A stretch of DNA of 64,000 nucleotides from Paraburkholderia fungorum (GTDB lineage: Bacteria; Pseudomonadota; Gammaproteobacteria; Burkholderiales; Burkholderiaceae): NCBI RefSeq assembly GCF_900099835.1, contig NZ_FNKP01000002.1, forward strand, positions 2,294,001 to 2,358,000. Reading direction: 5' to 3'. A model generated the notes under the pieces. The model was not told where the DNA came from and did not search any database. It worked only from the letters and a program-made list of their open reading frames with translations. Positions 53,232 to 61,589 of this stretch are shown here, one piece after another. The position numbers and the translations under genes were made by a program. Each line of letters opens with the position of its first letter. The first letter of the stretch is position 1.

Positions 53232-54614
53232 GTGTTTTCAGGCAGTTTGCGCGGACGATTGCTGTGGTGGCTTCTGCTGCCTCTCGCGGCATTCGTTTCC
53301 ATTTCCGGCGCGATTTCATACCGCTTCGCGCAGACCACGGCCGATCTCGTGCAGGACAATGCGCTGCTGTCGTCGATGCGGATCATTGGCGAGGATATCG
53401 ATTGGGATAACGGCTCGGTGTCGATCCAGGTGCCGCCTGCCGCACTCGAACTGTTCGAGTCGCCGGAGCAGGACAGTGTCTTCTATCGCGTCGAGGCGAG
53501 CGGCCACCGGCTGCTGGCAGGTAATCCCGAGTTACCGTTGCCGCCGCACGCAGGCGACGCGCCCACGCTCTATTCCACCCGTCTCGAAGACGGACGCGCG
53601 CTGCGCGCCGTCGCGTATGTGAGGCAGCTTTACGATTCAGGACGCACCGAGGAAGTCGTGGTTGCAGTCGCGAAGACCGAAGGCTCACGTGACGCGATGG
53701 TGTGGCATCTGCTGCGTCCGCAATTGTTCAGCGAAGTGCTCACGCTAGTGCTCGCGATGGTATTCGTGTACCTCGGGCTGACCTTCGAACTGCTGCCGTT
53801 GATGAAAGTAAAAGACGATGTCGCCGATCGCAAACCATCCCAACTCGAACCTATCCGCGTCACACGTTTGCACGTCGAATTGAGGCCGATTGTCGACACC
53901 ATCAATCAGTGCATTGCGCGAATGGGGCAACAGACCGCCACCCAGCGGCAATTCATCTCCGACGCTGCGCACCAGTTGCGCACGCCGCTCGCACTGCTGG
54001 TGGCGCAAATCCAGTTCGCACGACAGCGCGACAACCGTGATGTACCGCTCGCCGAAGCGCTGGCGGGCATGCACAAAAGCAGCCGCAAGCTGACCACGTT
54101 GACCAACAAACTGCTGTTGCTCGCGCAGGCCGAATCGGCGGCGCCGTCCGGTGCGCGCGAACGGGTCGATCTACACGCTTTAACCGCCGGTGTACTGGAG
54201 GAGTTGATTGCTTTCGCGCAATCCCGCGACATCGATCTGGGTGCCGAGCTTGACGACGATCTGTTCGTCACCGGCGACGAAGCATTGACCGCCGCCCTCG
54301 TGACGAATCTGGTCGACAACGCGTTGCGATATACGCAACCGGGCGGACGCGTCACCGTCCAGACGCAGCGTTGCCGCGACATGGCAATCGTGCGCGTGAT
54401 CGACAACGGACCCGGTATCGAAGCCGAAGCGCAAGCGCGTGTTTTCGAACGATTCTATCGTGCGTCGAGTCACGCGGAAGGAACGGGACTCGGCCTTCCT
54501 ATCGTGAGGGAAATTGCACACCGACAGGGTGGAACCGTCACGCTTGAATCGAATGCCGACGGCGTCGGCCTTGTCGCGACAGTCGAAATGCGCGTATGGG
54601 CGGGCGCAACGTAA
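53232..54614 (+). CDS. TctE-like sensor histidine kinase, paralogue of the 50.6-kb kinase
   Basis: 460 residues from a GTG start. The same order of elements: membrane helix LLWWLLLPLAAFVSI, periplasmic PPAALELFESP with VFYRVEASGHRLLAG, second helix (about 168-186), shared FELLPLMKVKDDVADRKPSQL linker, His247 in SDAAHQLRTPLALL, ATPase NLVDNALRYTQ, DNGPGI and GTGLGLPIV. AAGGGA stands about 12 bases before the GTG, a loose ribosome site, but no other start would keep the membrane helix. Middle gene of a binding protein-kinase-regulator operon. Confidence 0.9.
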   Translation: MFSGSLRGRLLWWLLLPLAAFVSISGAISYRFAQTTADLVQDNALLSSMRIIGEDIDWDNGSVSIQVPPAALELFESPEQDSVFYRVEASGHRLLAGNPELPLPPHAGDAPTLYSTRLEDGRALRAVAYVRQLYDSGRTEEVVVAVAKTEGSRDAMVWHLLRPQLFSEVLTLVLAMVFVYLGLTFELLPLMKVKDDVADRKPSQLEPIRVTRLHVELRPIVDTINQCIARMGQQTATQRQFISDAAHQLRTPLALLVAQIQFARQRDNRDVPLAEALAGMHKSSRKLTTLTNKLLLLAQAESAAPSGARERVDLHALTAGVLEELIAFAQSRDIDLGAELDDDLFVTGDEALTAALVTNLVDNALRYTQPGGRVTVQTQRCRDMAIVRVIDNGPGIEAEAQARVFERFYRASSHAEGTGLGLPIVREIAHRQGGTVTLESNADGVGLVATVEMRVWAGAT

Positions 54615-54647
54615 AGCGCCACACAACTCGCCGAATGAGGGAGAACC

Positions 54648-55343
54648 ATGAAACTGCTGCTCGTTGAAGATGACGCCGATCTCGCGCGCTGGGTCATGAA
54701 CCTGATGCAGGTCGAACAATTTTCGATCGACTGGGCGCAGACCGGAGAACGCGCCGAAACGCTGCTCAGCCTTCAGTGCTACGACGCCGTGCTGCTCGAT
54801 CTGCGCCTGCCCGGCATCAGCGGCAAGGCCGTGCTTGCGCGTCTGCGACGCAAACGCGATAACGTGCCGGTGCTGATGCTCACCGCGAACGGCTCGACCG
54901 ATGACAAAGTGGCCTGCTTCTCTGCTGGCGCGGACGACTATGTCGTCAAACCGTTCGATGCACGCGAACTGGTGGCACGCATCAAGGCATTGATTCGCCG
55001 TCAGGCGACGGGGGACAAAGGGCAGTCCATCGAATGCGGCAATTTGCGTTATCTGTTCGACTCGCGTGAATTCGTGTTGCGAAACGAGCCACTGCCTTTG
55101 CGCCGCCGCGAACATGCGATTCTTGAAACGCTGATGCTAAAGCAGGGCAAGACCGTTTCCAAATCCACGCTCATCGACAAAGTCTTTGCTCTCGACGATG
55201 AACCGAGTGCAGACGCGATCGACATTTACATTCACCGCCTGCGCAAGCATCTTGCCGATTCGACGGCAAAGATCATGACACTGCGCGGACTCGGCTACAT
55301 CTTGCGCGAAGAAGAACCGCGCGAGGTGTTTGCCGCCGCGTGA
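54648..55343 (+). CDS. TctD-like response regulator, paralogue of the 49.9-kb regulator
   Basis: 231 residues; receiver with Asp51 in VLLDLRLPGISG, Lys in DDYVVKPFDARE, and winged helix with ADAIDIYIHRLRKHL and LRGLGYILREEE. Gene order here is kinase then regulator, the reverse of the first pair, so the duplication was rearranged or the two systems were assembled independently. GAGGGAGAA five to six bases before the ATG is a clear ribosome site. The next gene is a porin 182 bases downstream. Confidence 0.92.
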   Translation: MKLLLVEDDADLARWVMNLMQVEQFSIDWAQTGERAETLLSLQCYDAVLLDLRLPGISGKAVLARLRRKRDNVPVLMLTANGSTDDKVACFSAGADDYVVKPFDARELVARIKALIRRQATGDKGQSIECGNLRYLFDSREFVLRNEPLPLRRREHAILETLMLKQGKTVSKSTLIDKVFALDDEPSADAIDIYIHRLRKHLADSTAKIMTLRGLGYILREEEPREVFAAA

Positions 55344-55525
55344 CCATTCTCGGCATCGTTAATCGGCTCGCTTGACCCTACTCTGTCAACCGTATTGTTT
55401 CTGGTGTTTTCACTGACATTCGTCGCACTTCCGCGAAAGAGGCGTGAAGGGTTGGTCTGACTATCCTTGGCTCTGCTACTCAATGGATTTCAAATCAATT
55501 CAACATAGCTGCATTGGAGGAGACG

Positions 55526-56653
55526 ATGGTGAAAAAAACCAGGCTGTTGCTGGTGGCAAGCAGCAGTGCATTGGCAGTGGGCAGTGTTCATGCTCAATCG
55601 AGCGTACAGCTTTACGGTTTGATGGATCTCAGCGCAGTGTCGTATCAAACCAATGCGAACGCAGATGGACGGCATGCCATTTCAATGGGGATCAACGGCG
55701 AGCCCTGGTTTAGCGGCAGCCGCTTCGGTATGAAAGGCTCGGAAGATCTCGGCGGCGGCCTGAAAGCGATCTTCCGTCTCGAAGCGGAATACCGCGTGAG
55801 CGACGGCGGCATGGAAGACCCCGGTCAGCTATTCGACCGCGACGCGTGGGTCGGCGTCGAGAGCAAGACCTTCGGCAAATTCACAGCGGGCTTCCAGAAC
55901 ACCGTGGCACGCGATGCAGCCGCCATTTACGGCGACCCCTACACCAGCGCGTCGCTGAGCACCGAAGAAGGCGGCTGGACCAACACCAATAACTTCAAGC
56001 AACTGATCTTCTACGCGGGCAGTGCAACCGGCACACGCTATGAAAACGGCCTGGTGTGGAAAAAGCTCTTTACGAACGGCATCTTCGCCGCCGCAGGTTA
56101 TGCGTTCGGCAACAAGACAAGCTTCGGCAACAACGCGACCTACACAGGAGCACTGGGATATAACGGAGGGCCGTTCAACCTCTCCACGTTCTACAACCAC
56201 GTGAACAACAATGGCTTCACGAACAAAGCCTATTCGATCGGCGGCAACTACACGTACAGCATTTTTCGCGTGAACGCCGGCTATTTCCACTACACCGGCG
56301 ATCAGGGCGCACTCGGTCAGCGTCGTGACAATGCATGGACAGTCTCGTTCAAACTGTCGCCGAAAGGACCGCTCGACTACGCAATCGGCTATCAGCAGAT
56401 GCACGCTTCCAATGCCGCATTCGACGACAACGGTGGTACGGCCAATGCCAACCTCGGTTTCAATCCCGATACCGGCACGGGCAGCGGCTACAAGGAAACG
56501 TTATACGCGTCGGTGTTCTATCACCTGTCGCGACGCACTGAACTCTATGTTGCCGGTGACTACATGAAACTGCACAACGGTTACGTCGTCGCAACGACGT
56601 TCGGCGCAAAGAACCAGTTGGAGCTGACCACGGGTATTCGTACCCGCTTCTAA
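55526..56653 (+). CDS. general porin, Burkholderia OmpC-like
   Basis: 375 residues; signal peptide ending VHAQ, porin opening SSVQLYGLMDLSAVSY, SRFGMKGSEDLGGGLKAIF, FGKFTAGFQNTVARDA, and a C-terminal strand TTGIRTRF with final Phe. GGAGGAGACG precedes the ATG; the in-frame TTG four codons earlier is part of that ribosome site. Unlike the porin at 15 kb it follows the transport-sensor module, so it may be the outer-membrane entry for its ligand. Confidence 0.9.
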   Translation: MVKKTRLLLVASSSALAVGSVHAQSSVQLYGLMDLSAVSYQTNANADGRHAISMGINGEPWFSGSRFGMKGSEDLGGGLKAIFRLEAEYRVSDGGMEDPGQLFDRDAWVGVESKTFGKFTAGFQNTVARDAAAIYGDPYTSASLSTEEGGWTNTNNFKQLIFYAGSATGTRYENGLVWKKLFTNGIFAAAGYAFGNKTSFGNNATYTGALGYNGGPFNLSTFYNHVNNNGFTNKAYSIGGNYTYSIFRVNAGYFHYTGDQGALGQRRDNAWTVSFKLSPKGPLDYAIGYQQMHASNAAFDDNGGTANANLGFNPDTGTGSGYKETLYASVFYHLSRRTELYVAGDYMKLHNGYVVATTFGAKNQLELTTGIRTRF

Positions 56654-56715
56654 CCCGCTCCACTTTTCCCTCCAGATGGGCTGCCGCCACTCCAGCGCGG
56701 CGGCCCCCTCCTCCG

Positions 56716-56731
56716 TTAAGCATCCCCTAAG
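56716..56731 (+). promoter_or_regulatory. TTAAG-N6-TTAAG-like box A
   Basis: TTAAG-CATCCC-CTAAG, followed by GTTCT: two half-sites with an 11-bp period, one base off the BqsR-type consensus TTAAG(N6)TTAAG. About 180 bases upstream of the COG4705 gene. Its 3' end is repeated in box B. Confidence 0.5.
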
Positions 56732-56802
56732 GTTCTTCGCAAAATTCAAGAACTCCCGCAAAAGAAACCTCTGTCGCAATCACAATTCAACCCATTCCTT
56801 CC

Positions 56803-56818
56803 ATAAGCCTTACTTAAG
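56803..56818 (+). promoter_or_regulatory. TTAAG-N6-TTAAG-like box B
   Basis: ATAAG-CCTTAC-TTAAG followed by GTTCT, the same ending as box A. It is 90 bases upstream of the COG4705 start, a normal place for an activating OmpR-type response regulator. Confidence 0.58.
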
Positions 56819-56907
56819 GTTCTCGAATGCATAGTCGGTTCATTAATTGAGTTGCAAATGCATTGATCGGCATACCGCATCCGGTACTTATCGACAGGAG
56901 AATCAAG

Positions 56908-57696
56908 TTGCTCGAAACCTCGACATATCGCGCTGCTCTGATGAGCAATAAAGTACCCGAGGCGACACTCGTTTTCTGGGCGATCAAGATCATGGCAACG
57001 ACAGTCGGCGAAACCGGTGCGGACTATCTCGCTGTCCACGCGGGCCTGGGTGTCGCATTGACCGACGGCATCATGGTGACGCTTTTATTGACGGCGCTCG
57101 CGCTTCAGCTTCGACAGCGCAAATACGTACCGTGGATCTACTGGCTCACGGTAGTCCTCGTGAGTGTCGTCGGAACCCAAATCACCGATGCACTGACCGA
57201 CAAACTCGACATCAGCCTTTACGTCAGCACAATTGTTTTCGCTCTCGCGCTGATTGTCGTATTTGCGCTCTGGTATCGCCGCGAGGGAACGCTCTCCATT
57301 CACACCATTTTCACGACGCGCAGAGAACTTTTCTATTGGGCCGCCGTGCTTTTCACTTTCGCGTTGGGTACTGCCGCCGGCGATCTCGCTACTGAAGCAC
57401 TCGGACTCGGCTTCATGATCGGTGTCGTGGCATTCAGCGCGCTGATCGCGTTGATTAGCGCGATCTACTATGCAGGCGGCAACCCGGTTCTGACATTCTG
57501 GCTCGCGTACATCCTGACACGACCGCTCGGCGCATCGTTCGGCGATCTGCTGTCGCAGTCCCGTACGTACGGCGGAATGGGATTGGGCACGATCAACACG
57601 AGCGTGGTCTTTCTTCTTGCCATCGTCGTTCTGGTTCTGCTCGCCACCTTCACCGGACGTCGACCCGATCAGCCTGATACCGCGCGCGAGTCCTGA
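56908..57696 (+). CDS. COG4705/DUF347-type inner-membrane protein
   Basis: 262 residues with about eight membrane helices and the repeated DUF347-like element: KIMATTVGETGADYL, TQITDALTDKL, ALGTAAGDLATEALG and TRPLGASFGDLLS, each a Thr/Gly-Glu/Asp motif at a helix start. Function unknown; the repeated acidic motifs suggest cation transport. The TTG start is preferred because AGGAG lies seven bases before it; an ATG eleven codons inside lacks one. Upstream are two TTAAG boxes. The secreted protein gene follows after 51 bases. Confidence 0.8.
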   Translation: MLETSTYRAALMSNKVPEATLVFWAIKIMATTVGETGADYLAVHAGLGVALTDGIMVTLLLTALALQLRQRKYVPWIYWLTVVLVSVVGTQITDALTDKLDISLYVSTIVFALALIVVFALWYRREGTLSIHTIFTTRRELFYWAAVLFTFALGTAAGDLATEALGLGFMIGVVAFSALIALISAIYYAGGNPVLTFWLAYILTRPLGASFGDLLSQSRTYGGMGLGTINTSVVFLLAIVVLVLLATFTGRRPDQPDTARES

Positions 57697-57747
57697 ACCA
57701 GAAACACCTCGATCATTCTCCCGTCAACTTTAAGAGCACGACCTATC

Positions 57748-58167
57748 ATGAACCAACGAACCCTCAGCCAAACCATCATCGGCTCGTTCATCGCATTGTC
57801 CGCCATCAGCTTTGGACATATCGATAGAAATGGCATCGCTGTGTTATCCGCGAATGCCGCCGAGTCGGTCAGTGCGTCGAAGCTCGGCGACCTGTCGCCG
57901 TTCCGCAAGATCGCCGCGGATACGGCGGCGCTGGTCGACAAAGGCGACCTGAAGGGCGGCAAGGCGCGAATCAAAGATCTCGAACTGGCGTGGGACGATG
58001 CCGAGGCTTCGCTCAAGCCGCGCGCGGCATCGGACTGGCACGTCGTCGACAAGGCAATCGACCGGTCGTTGAGTGCGTTGCGCGCGAGCACGCCCGACGC
58101 GGCGCAATGCAAGCAGTCGCTCAGTGAATTGCTCGCAACCATGGACCGGATGAACGGAGCCCGCTGA
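57748..58167 (+). CDS. exported small helical protein, partner of COG4705 gene
   Basis: 139 residues. A signal-like hydrophobic segment (about 8-23) precedes a second weakly hydrophobic stretch ending in NAAES. The mature part is helical with [20 protein letters not shown] and [17 protein letters not shown] recall similar proteins next to COG4705 genes in proteobacteria, sometimes misannotated as histidine kinases; nothing here is a kinase. Role unknown, presumably periplasmic partner of the membrane protein. Confidence 0.7.
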   Translation: MNQRTLSQTIIGSFIALSAISFGHIDRNGIAVLSANAAESVSASKLGDLSPFRKIAADTAALVDKGDLKGGKARIKDLELAWDDAEASLKPRAASDWHVVDKAIDRSLSALRASTPDAAQCKQSLSELLATMDRMNGAR

Positions 58168-58242
58168 AGCGCTCTGCCTGGCCTGCGGGGAAAAGTTCGG
58201 TTGCCTTGGCGGCAACGCACGTATTTCGCAACAGAAAGCAGA

Positions 58243-59031
58243 TCAGATATCGACGACCTTCGTCGCGCAGAACGCGTCGTTTTCCCAGCGAATCTGCTTC
58301 GATACGCCGCCGCAATCAACCGCTAACGGATAGCCGCGCGGATTCGCAACGACGCGCGCTTTACCGTGACGATAGTCGAAAGAGTCGTGTACGTGCCCAT
58401 GAATCCATAAATCCGCCTGATCGAGCAGATCACGACGATCGCTGAGAAATCCTGCATTAACCGGATGGTCGAGAAAGCGAGGGTGGATCGAATCCGGGGA
58501 AACACCATGGTGCGTCACCACAACCGTCTTGCCATCGAAAGGCACCGCCAGTTCACGAGTCAGCCAGTCAATCGATGTGCGATGCTCGACCAATGCGTGC
58601 TCAGGCGCAAAGCGTTCGTGATGCGTCATCCAGATCAACGAATGGTCGGACATATGCTGCCGCGCGTAGTCCATCGACAGTGCGCTGTCTCCATACAGTT
58701 CGTAATCGGTCCAGAGACAACTGCCGAGAAACCGCACACCGTTTATCACGATCGCCTCACGCTCGACGTATCTGACCTGTGTGTTTGCTGCTTTTGCGCG
58801 AAGTCCGTCCACGAGCGCGGAGTAGCGTGATCCGTATGCCTCGTGATTCCCCGATACGTAGACCACAGGGACCGGCCAATTCGCGAAGGCTTCGACCGCA
58901 CCGGTGCCGCGATGAATGTCGCCCGCAAGTACGAGGACGTCGGCATCGGTTGCAACGTCCAGCGGCGATATGTCGATGCATCTGCTCTCCACGACATCGA
59001 GATGCAGATCTGAAGCAATCTGTATGCGCAT
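58243..59031 (-). CDS. calcineurin-like metallophosphoesterase
   Basis: 262 residues with the binuclear-metal motifs in order: SDLHLD, VLAGDIHRG, GNHEAYGSRY, VTHHGVSP and IHGHVHDSFDY. The class is that of small cytosolic phosphoesterases with broad or unknown substrate. It stands alone. Upstream, on its own strand, is a TTAAG-N6-TTAAG-like box. Confidence 0.9.
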   Translation of the reverse strand: MRIQIASDLHLDVVESRCIDISPLDVATDADVLVLAGDIHRGTGAVEAFANWPVPVVYVSGNHEAYGSRYSALVDGLRAKAANTQVRYVEREAIVINGVRFLGSCLWTDYELYGDSALSMDYARQHMSDHSLIWMTHHERFAPEHALVEHRTSIDWLTRELAVPFDGKTVVVTHHGVSPDSIHPRFLDHPVNAGFLSDRRDLLDQADLWIHGHVHDSFDYRHGKARVVANPRGYPLAVDCGGVSKQIRWENDAFCATKVVDI

Positions 59032-59350
59032 TTATTCTGATCGGGTGATGGGCCGGAATGGCCGACAACGCAGGCATCGTTTGCCGGCGGCCACAACTGA
59101 TGTAAGTCACTTGCGCCACGGCGGTACGATCAACGGCCTGCAGCAAGGCTCCGTTCTACAGCAAACAGCTTAAGAAGCGCTTATTCCGCCGATGCGAGGC
59201 AGCACCGCGGCTTTCCAGCCAGGCACGAGCCTCCAGACAATGCATACGGCGAAACCCGTACCGGACACCATCTCACAAACCGTACAGGTACTGTACCGGG
59301 CGGTGTCGCTAGAATGACTTCACCGTTCTATCGCCGACCCCGGAGCTTCA
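59032..59350. promoter_or_regulatory. divergent promoter region, metallophosphoesterase and LysE exporter
   Basis: No gene supported. Contains a TTAAG-type box (59169-59184). The LysE gene has GGAG five bases before its ATG; no promoter hexamers can be assigned with confidence. Confidence 0.4.
59169..59184 (-). promoter_or_regulatory. TTAAG-N6-TTAAG-like box C
   Basis: On the minus strand ATAAG-CGCTTC-TTAAG, sharing the ATAAGC and CTTAAG elements with box B. About 140 bases upstream of the metallophosphoesterase start. Confidence 0.5.
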
Positions 59351-59974
59351 ATGTCTTACTTAAGCCTCAGCGCGCTGCCCGCCGGAATCCTGTTCGCGCT
59401 CGTCACCTCCGTCACGCCCGGTCCAAACAATACGATGCTGCTGGCCTCGGGCGTGAATTTCGGTTTTCGCCGCACCTTGCCGCATCTGTCCGGCATTAGC
59501 GCCGGCGTTGTCCTGTTGATGCTGTCGGTCGGTATCGGCCTCGGTGAAGCTTTTGTCCATTTTCCCGTGCTGTACACGGTGCTCGAAGTCGCGAGCGTCG
59601 CGTATCTGCTGTATCTCGCGTGGAAAATCGGCACGTCGGGCGAGTTGAAAGTGAAAAACGGCGAGCGCCGCCCGATGAAATTCCACGAGGCCATCGCGTT
59701 CCAATGGGTGAATCCGAAGGCATGGATGATGGTGCTGACCGCCGCCACGACCGTCCACCTCAGCGAGAGCTACAGCATGAACGCGGTCGCGATGGCGGTC
59801 GTGTTCTACGTGATCGGCTTTCCGTGCATCTGCCTGTGGGCCGGTTTCGGCACGGCCATGCGCGAGGTCCTGTCGGACCCGAAGCGGCTGCGCATTTTCA
59901 ACATCGTGATGGCGCTGCTGCTGGTGTTCTCGCTCTATCCGATCGCGCTGAAACTGCTGGGCCACGGCGGCTGA
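59351..59974 (+). CDS. LysE/RhtB-family amino-acid exporter
   Basis: 207 residues with six membrane helices and the LysE hallmark SVTPGPNNTMLLASGVNFG near the N-terminus, followed by FQWVNPKAWMMVLTAA. Exports an amino acid or related metabolite from the cytoplasm. It ends 15 bases from the convergent MocR gene and so belongs to the same neighbourhood as the aminotransferase. Substrate unknown. Confidence 0.9.
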   Translation: MSYLSLSALPAGILFALVTSVTPGPNNTMLLASGVNFGFRRTLPHLSGISAGVVLLMLSVGIGLGEAFVHFPVLYTVLEVASVAYLLYLAWKIGTSGELKVKNGERRPMKFHEAIAFQWVNPKAWMMVLTAATTVHLSESYSMNAVAMAVVFYVIGFPCICLWAGFGTAMREVLSDPKRLRIFNIVMALLLVFSLYPIALKLLGHGG

Positions 59975-59989
59975 ACGCGGCCCTCGCCG

Positions 59990-61405
59990 TCATAATTTTC
60001 CCTGCCCGACTCGCTCGATGAAGCGCCACAACGCGTCGTCGGTCGAGTACGGGGCATTGAAGCGGAACCACGCGCTCGGGGCGTCGTCTGGACGGAAGTA
60101 GGAGCCGGGCGCAAGCCAGATGCCGTGCGTCAGCGCCGCCGTCGCGACTTCGCCTGCACGCTCCGGCTCGATCGGCAAACGTGCCCACAGGAACAACCCC
60201 GCGCGCGGCCGGTGAAACACTTCCAGCCCCAGCGAATCGAGCCGCTCCTCGACCGTCGAGTGCGCCAGTTTGAGACGCTCGTTGACGGTTTCGACGTGAC
60301 GCGCGTAGCGCCCTTCCAGCAACACCTTGTCGACGATCCGCTCGATCGCCTCCGACGACGTCAAACCCACCGCCATCTTCGTGCGCGCCAGTTCGCGCAG
60401 CACCGCCTGCTCGGCGACCACGTAGCCGCAACGCAACCCCGGCGTCACCGTTTTCGAAAATCCGCCGACATACAGCACGCGCTGCAAGCCTTCCATCGCG
60501 GCGAAAAGCGGCGCACCGGACGGCGCGAGTTCGCGGCTCACGTCGTCCTCGATCACCCACATACGCTGACGTTCGGCGATCTGCAGCAGACGGAACGCGG
60601 CGGACATGCCGAACGTCGCGCCAGTCGGATTCTGCAAGGTCGTGTTGACGAAGATCGCCTTCGGTTTGTGCTGTGCGACCAGCGCTTCGAGCACCTCCGT
60701 ATCGATGCCCGACGGCGTACGCGGCACGCCATGCACCACCAGTCCGGCGAGCTTCAGAATCTGCAGCAGGTTGCAATAACCGGGATCTTCGACGATCACG
60801 GCATCGCCCGCGCGCAGCAACGTACGCACGATCAGATCGAGCCCCTGAGTCGCGCCTTGCGTGAGCAGCACGTTGGAAACGTCCACGGGCAAGCCGCGCC
60901 GGTCGAGCTGTTCCGCGATCCGCTCACGCAGCGGCGCGAAACCGTACGGGTGCCCGTAATCGCCGAGACGCGCCGCCGGCACCCGGCTGGTCGCGCGCAA
61001 TGCATGCTGCAAGCCGGTCTCGTTGATCCACTCGTTCGGCAGCCAGCCGCCGCCGGCCTTGATCGGCACCGAATGATCGGCGAATACGTCGGATAGCAGC
61101 CAGGTCGCGGTGAGGCTCGGCGGCTGCCAGTGGGTCGCGGCCGGACGCACCGGCTGCGAGCGCGCCGCCACGCGATAACCGGAGCCGCGCCGCGCGATCA
61201 CGAGGCCCATCGACACCAGACGGTTGTAAGCCTCGGTCACCGTAAAGGTGCTCAGTTCGTGGCTCTGCGCCAGTTGCCGCACCGACGGCAGCAACGCGCC
61301 CGCGCGCAGCGACTGCGCCTCGATGGCGCTCGCAAAGCCTTGTACGACCTGCTCGACAAGCGTGGGGGCCGCGCGCCGGTCGCGCTCAAGTTCTAGTTCG
61401 ATCAT
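59990..61405 (-). CDS. MocR-type regulator (GntR winged helix + aminotransferase-like domain)
   Basis: 471 residues. An N-terminal GntR winged helix (GALLPSVRQLAQSHELSTFTVTEAYNRL, RRGSGYRV) is fused to a fold-type-I PLP domain with PYGFAPLRERIAEQL, VLLTQGATQGLDLIVR, DPGYCN, and the PLP-lysine region GGFSKTVTPGLRCGYV. MocR proteins use PLP to sense amino acids and regulate a divergent gene. Here that is the omega-amino-acid aminotransferase, 184 bases away across a region with repeated ACAGTT elements. Confidence 0.92.
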   Translation of the reverse strand: MIELELERDRRAAPTLVEQVVQGFASAIEAQSLRAGALLPSVRQLAQSHELSTFTVTEAYNRLVSMGLVIARRGSGYRVAARSQPVRPAATHWQPPSLTATWLLSDVFADHSVPIKAGGGWLPNEWINETGLQHALRATSRVPAARLGDYGHPYGFAPLRERIAEQLDRRGLPVDVSNVLLTQGATQGLDLIVRTLLRAGDAVIVEDPGYCNLLQILKLAGLVVHGVPRTPSGIDTEVLEALVAQHKPKAIFVNTTLQNPTGATFGMSAAFRLLQIAERQRMWVIEDDVSRELAPSGAPLFAAMEGLQRVLYVGGFSKTVTPGLRCGYVVAEQAVLRELARTKMAVGLTSSEAIERIVDKVLLEGRYARHVETVNERLKLAHSTVEERLDSLGLEVFHRPRAGLFLWARLPIEPERAGEVATAALTHGIWLAPGSYFRPDDAPSAWFRFNAPYSTDDALWRFIERVGQGKL

Positions 61406-61453
61406 GGATTCAGGCGAAGTCGGAAACGAAAACTGCGGGCTGCATCGATCGAC

Positions 61454-61504
61454 ACAGTTGGCAGCAATCCACCAATACAGTTAGCACCACACTACGTCAA
61501 CTGT
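61454..61504. promoter_or_regulatory. ACAGTT repeat cluster, probable MocR operator
   Basis: Direct repeats ACAGTTGGC (61454-61462) and ACAGTTAGC (61477-61485), 23 bases apart, plus an inverted AACTGT at 61499-61504, in the divergent spacer. MocR regulators typically bind two direct repeats plus an inverted one about two helical turns apart. Confidence 0.6.
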
Positions 61505-61589
61505 TTATGCCGCCATTAAACCGCGGACGCTACAGTTTCGCCATGCCCCGACGCAGGTTCCCATGGGGCGCCACTTTCCGGAGATACCC

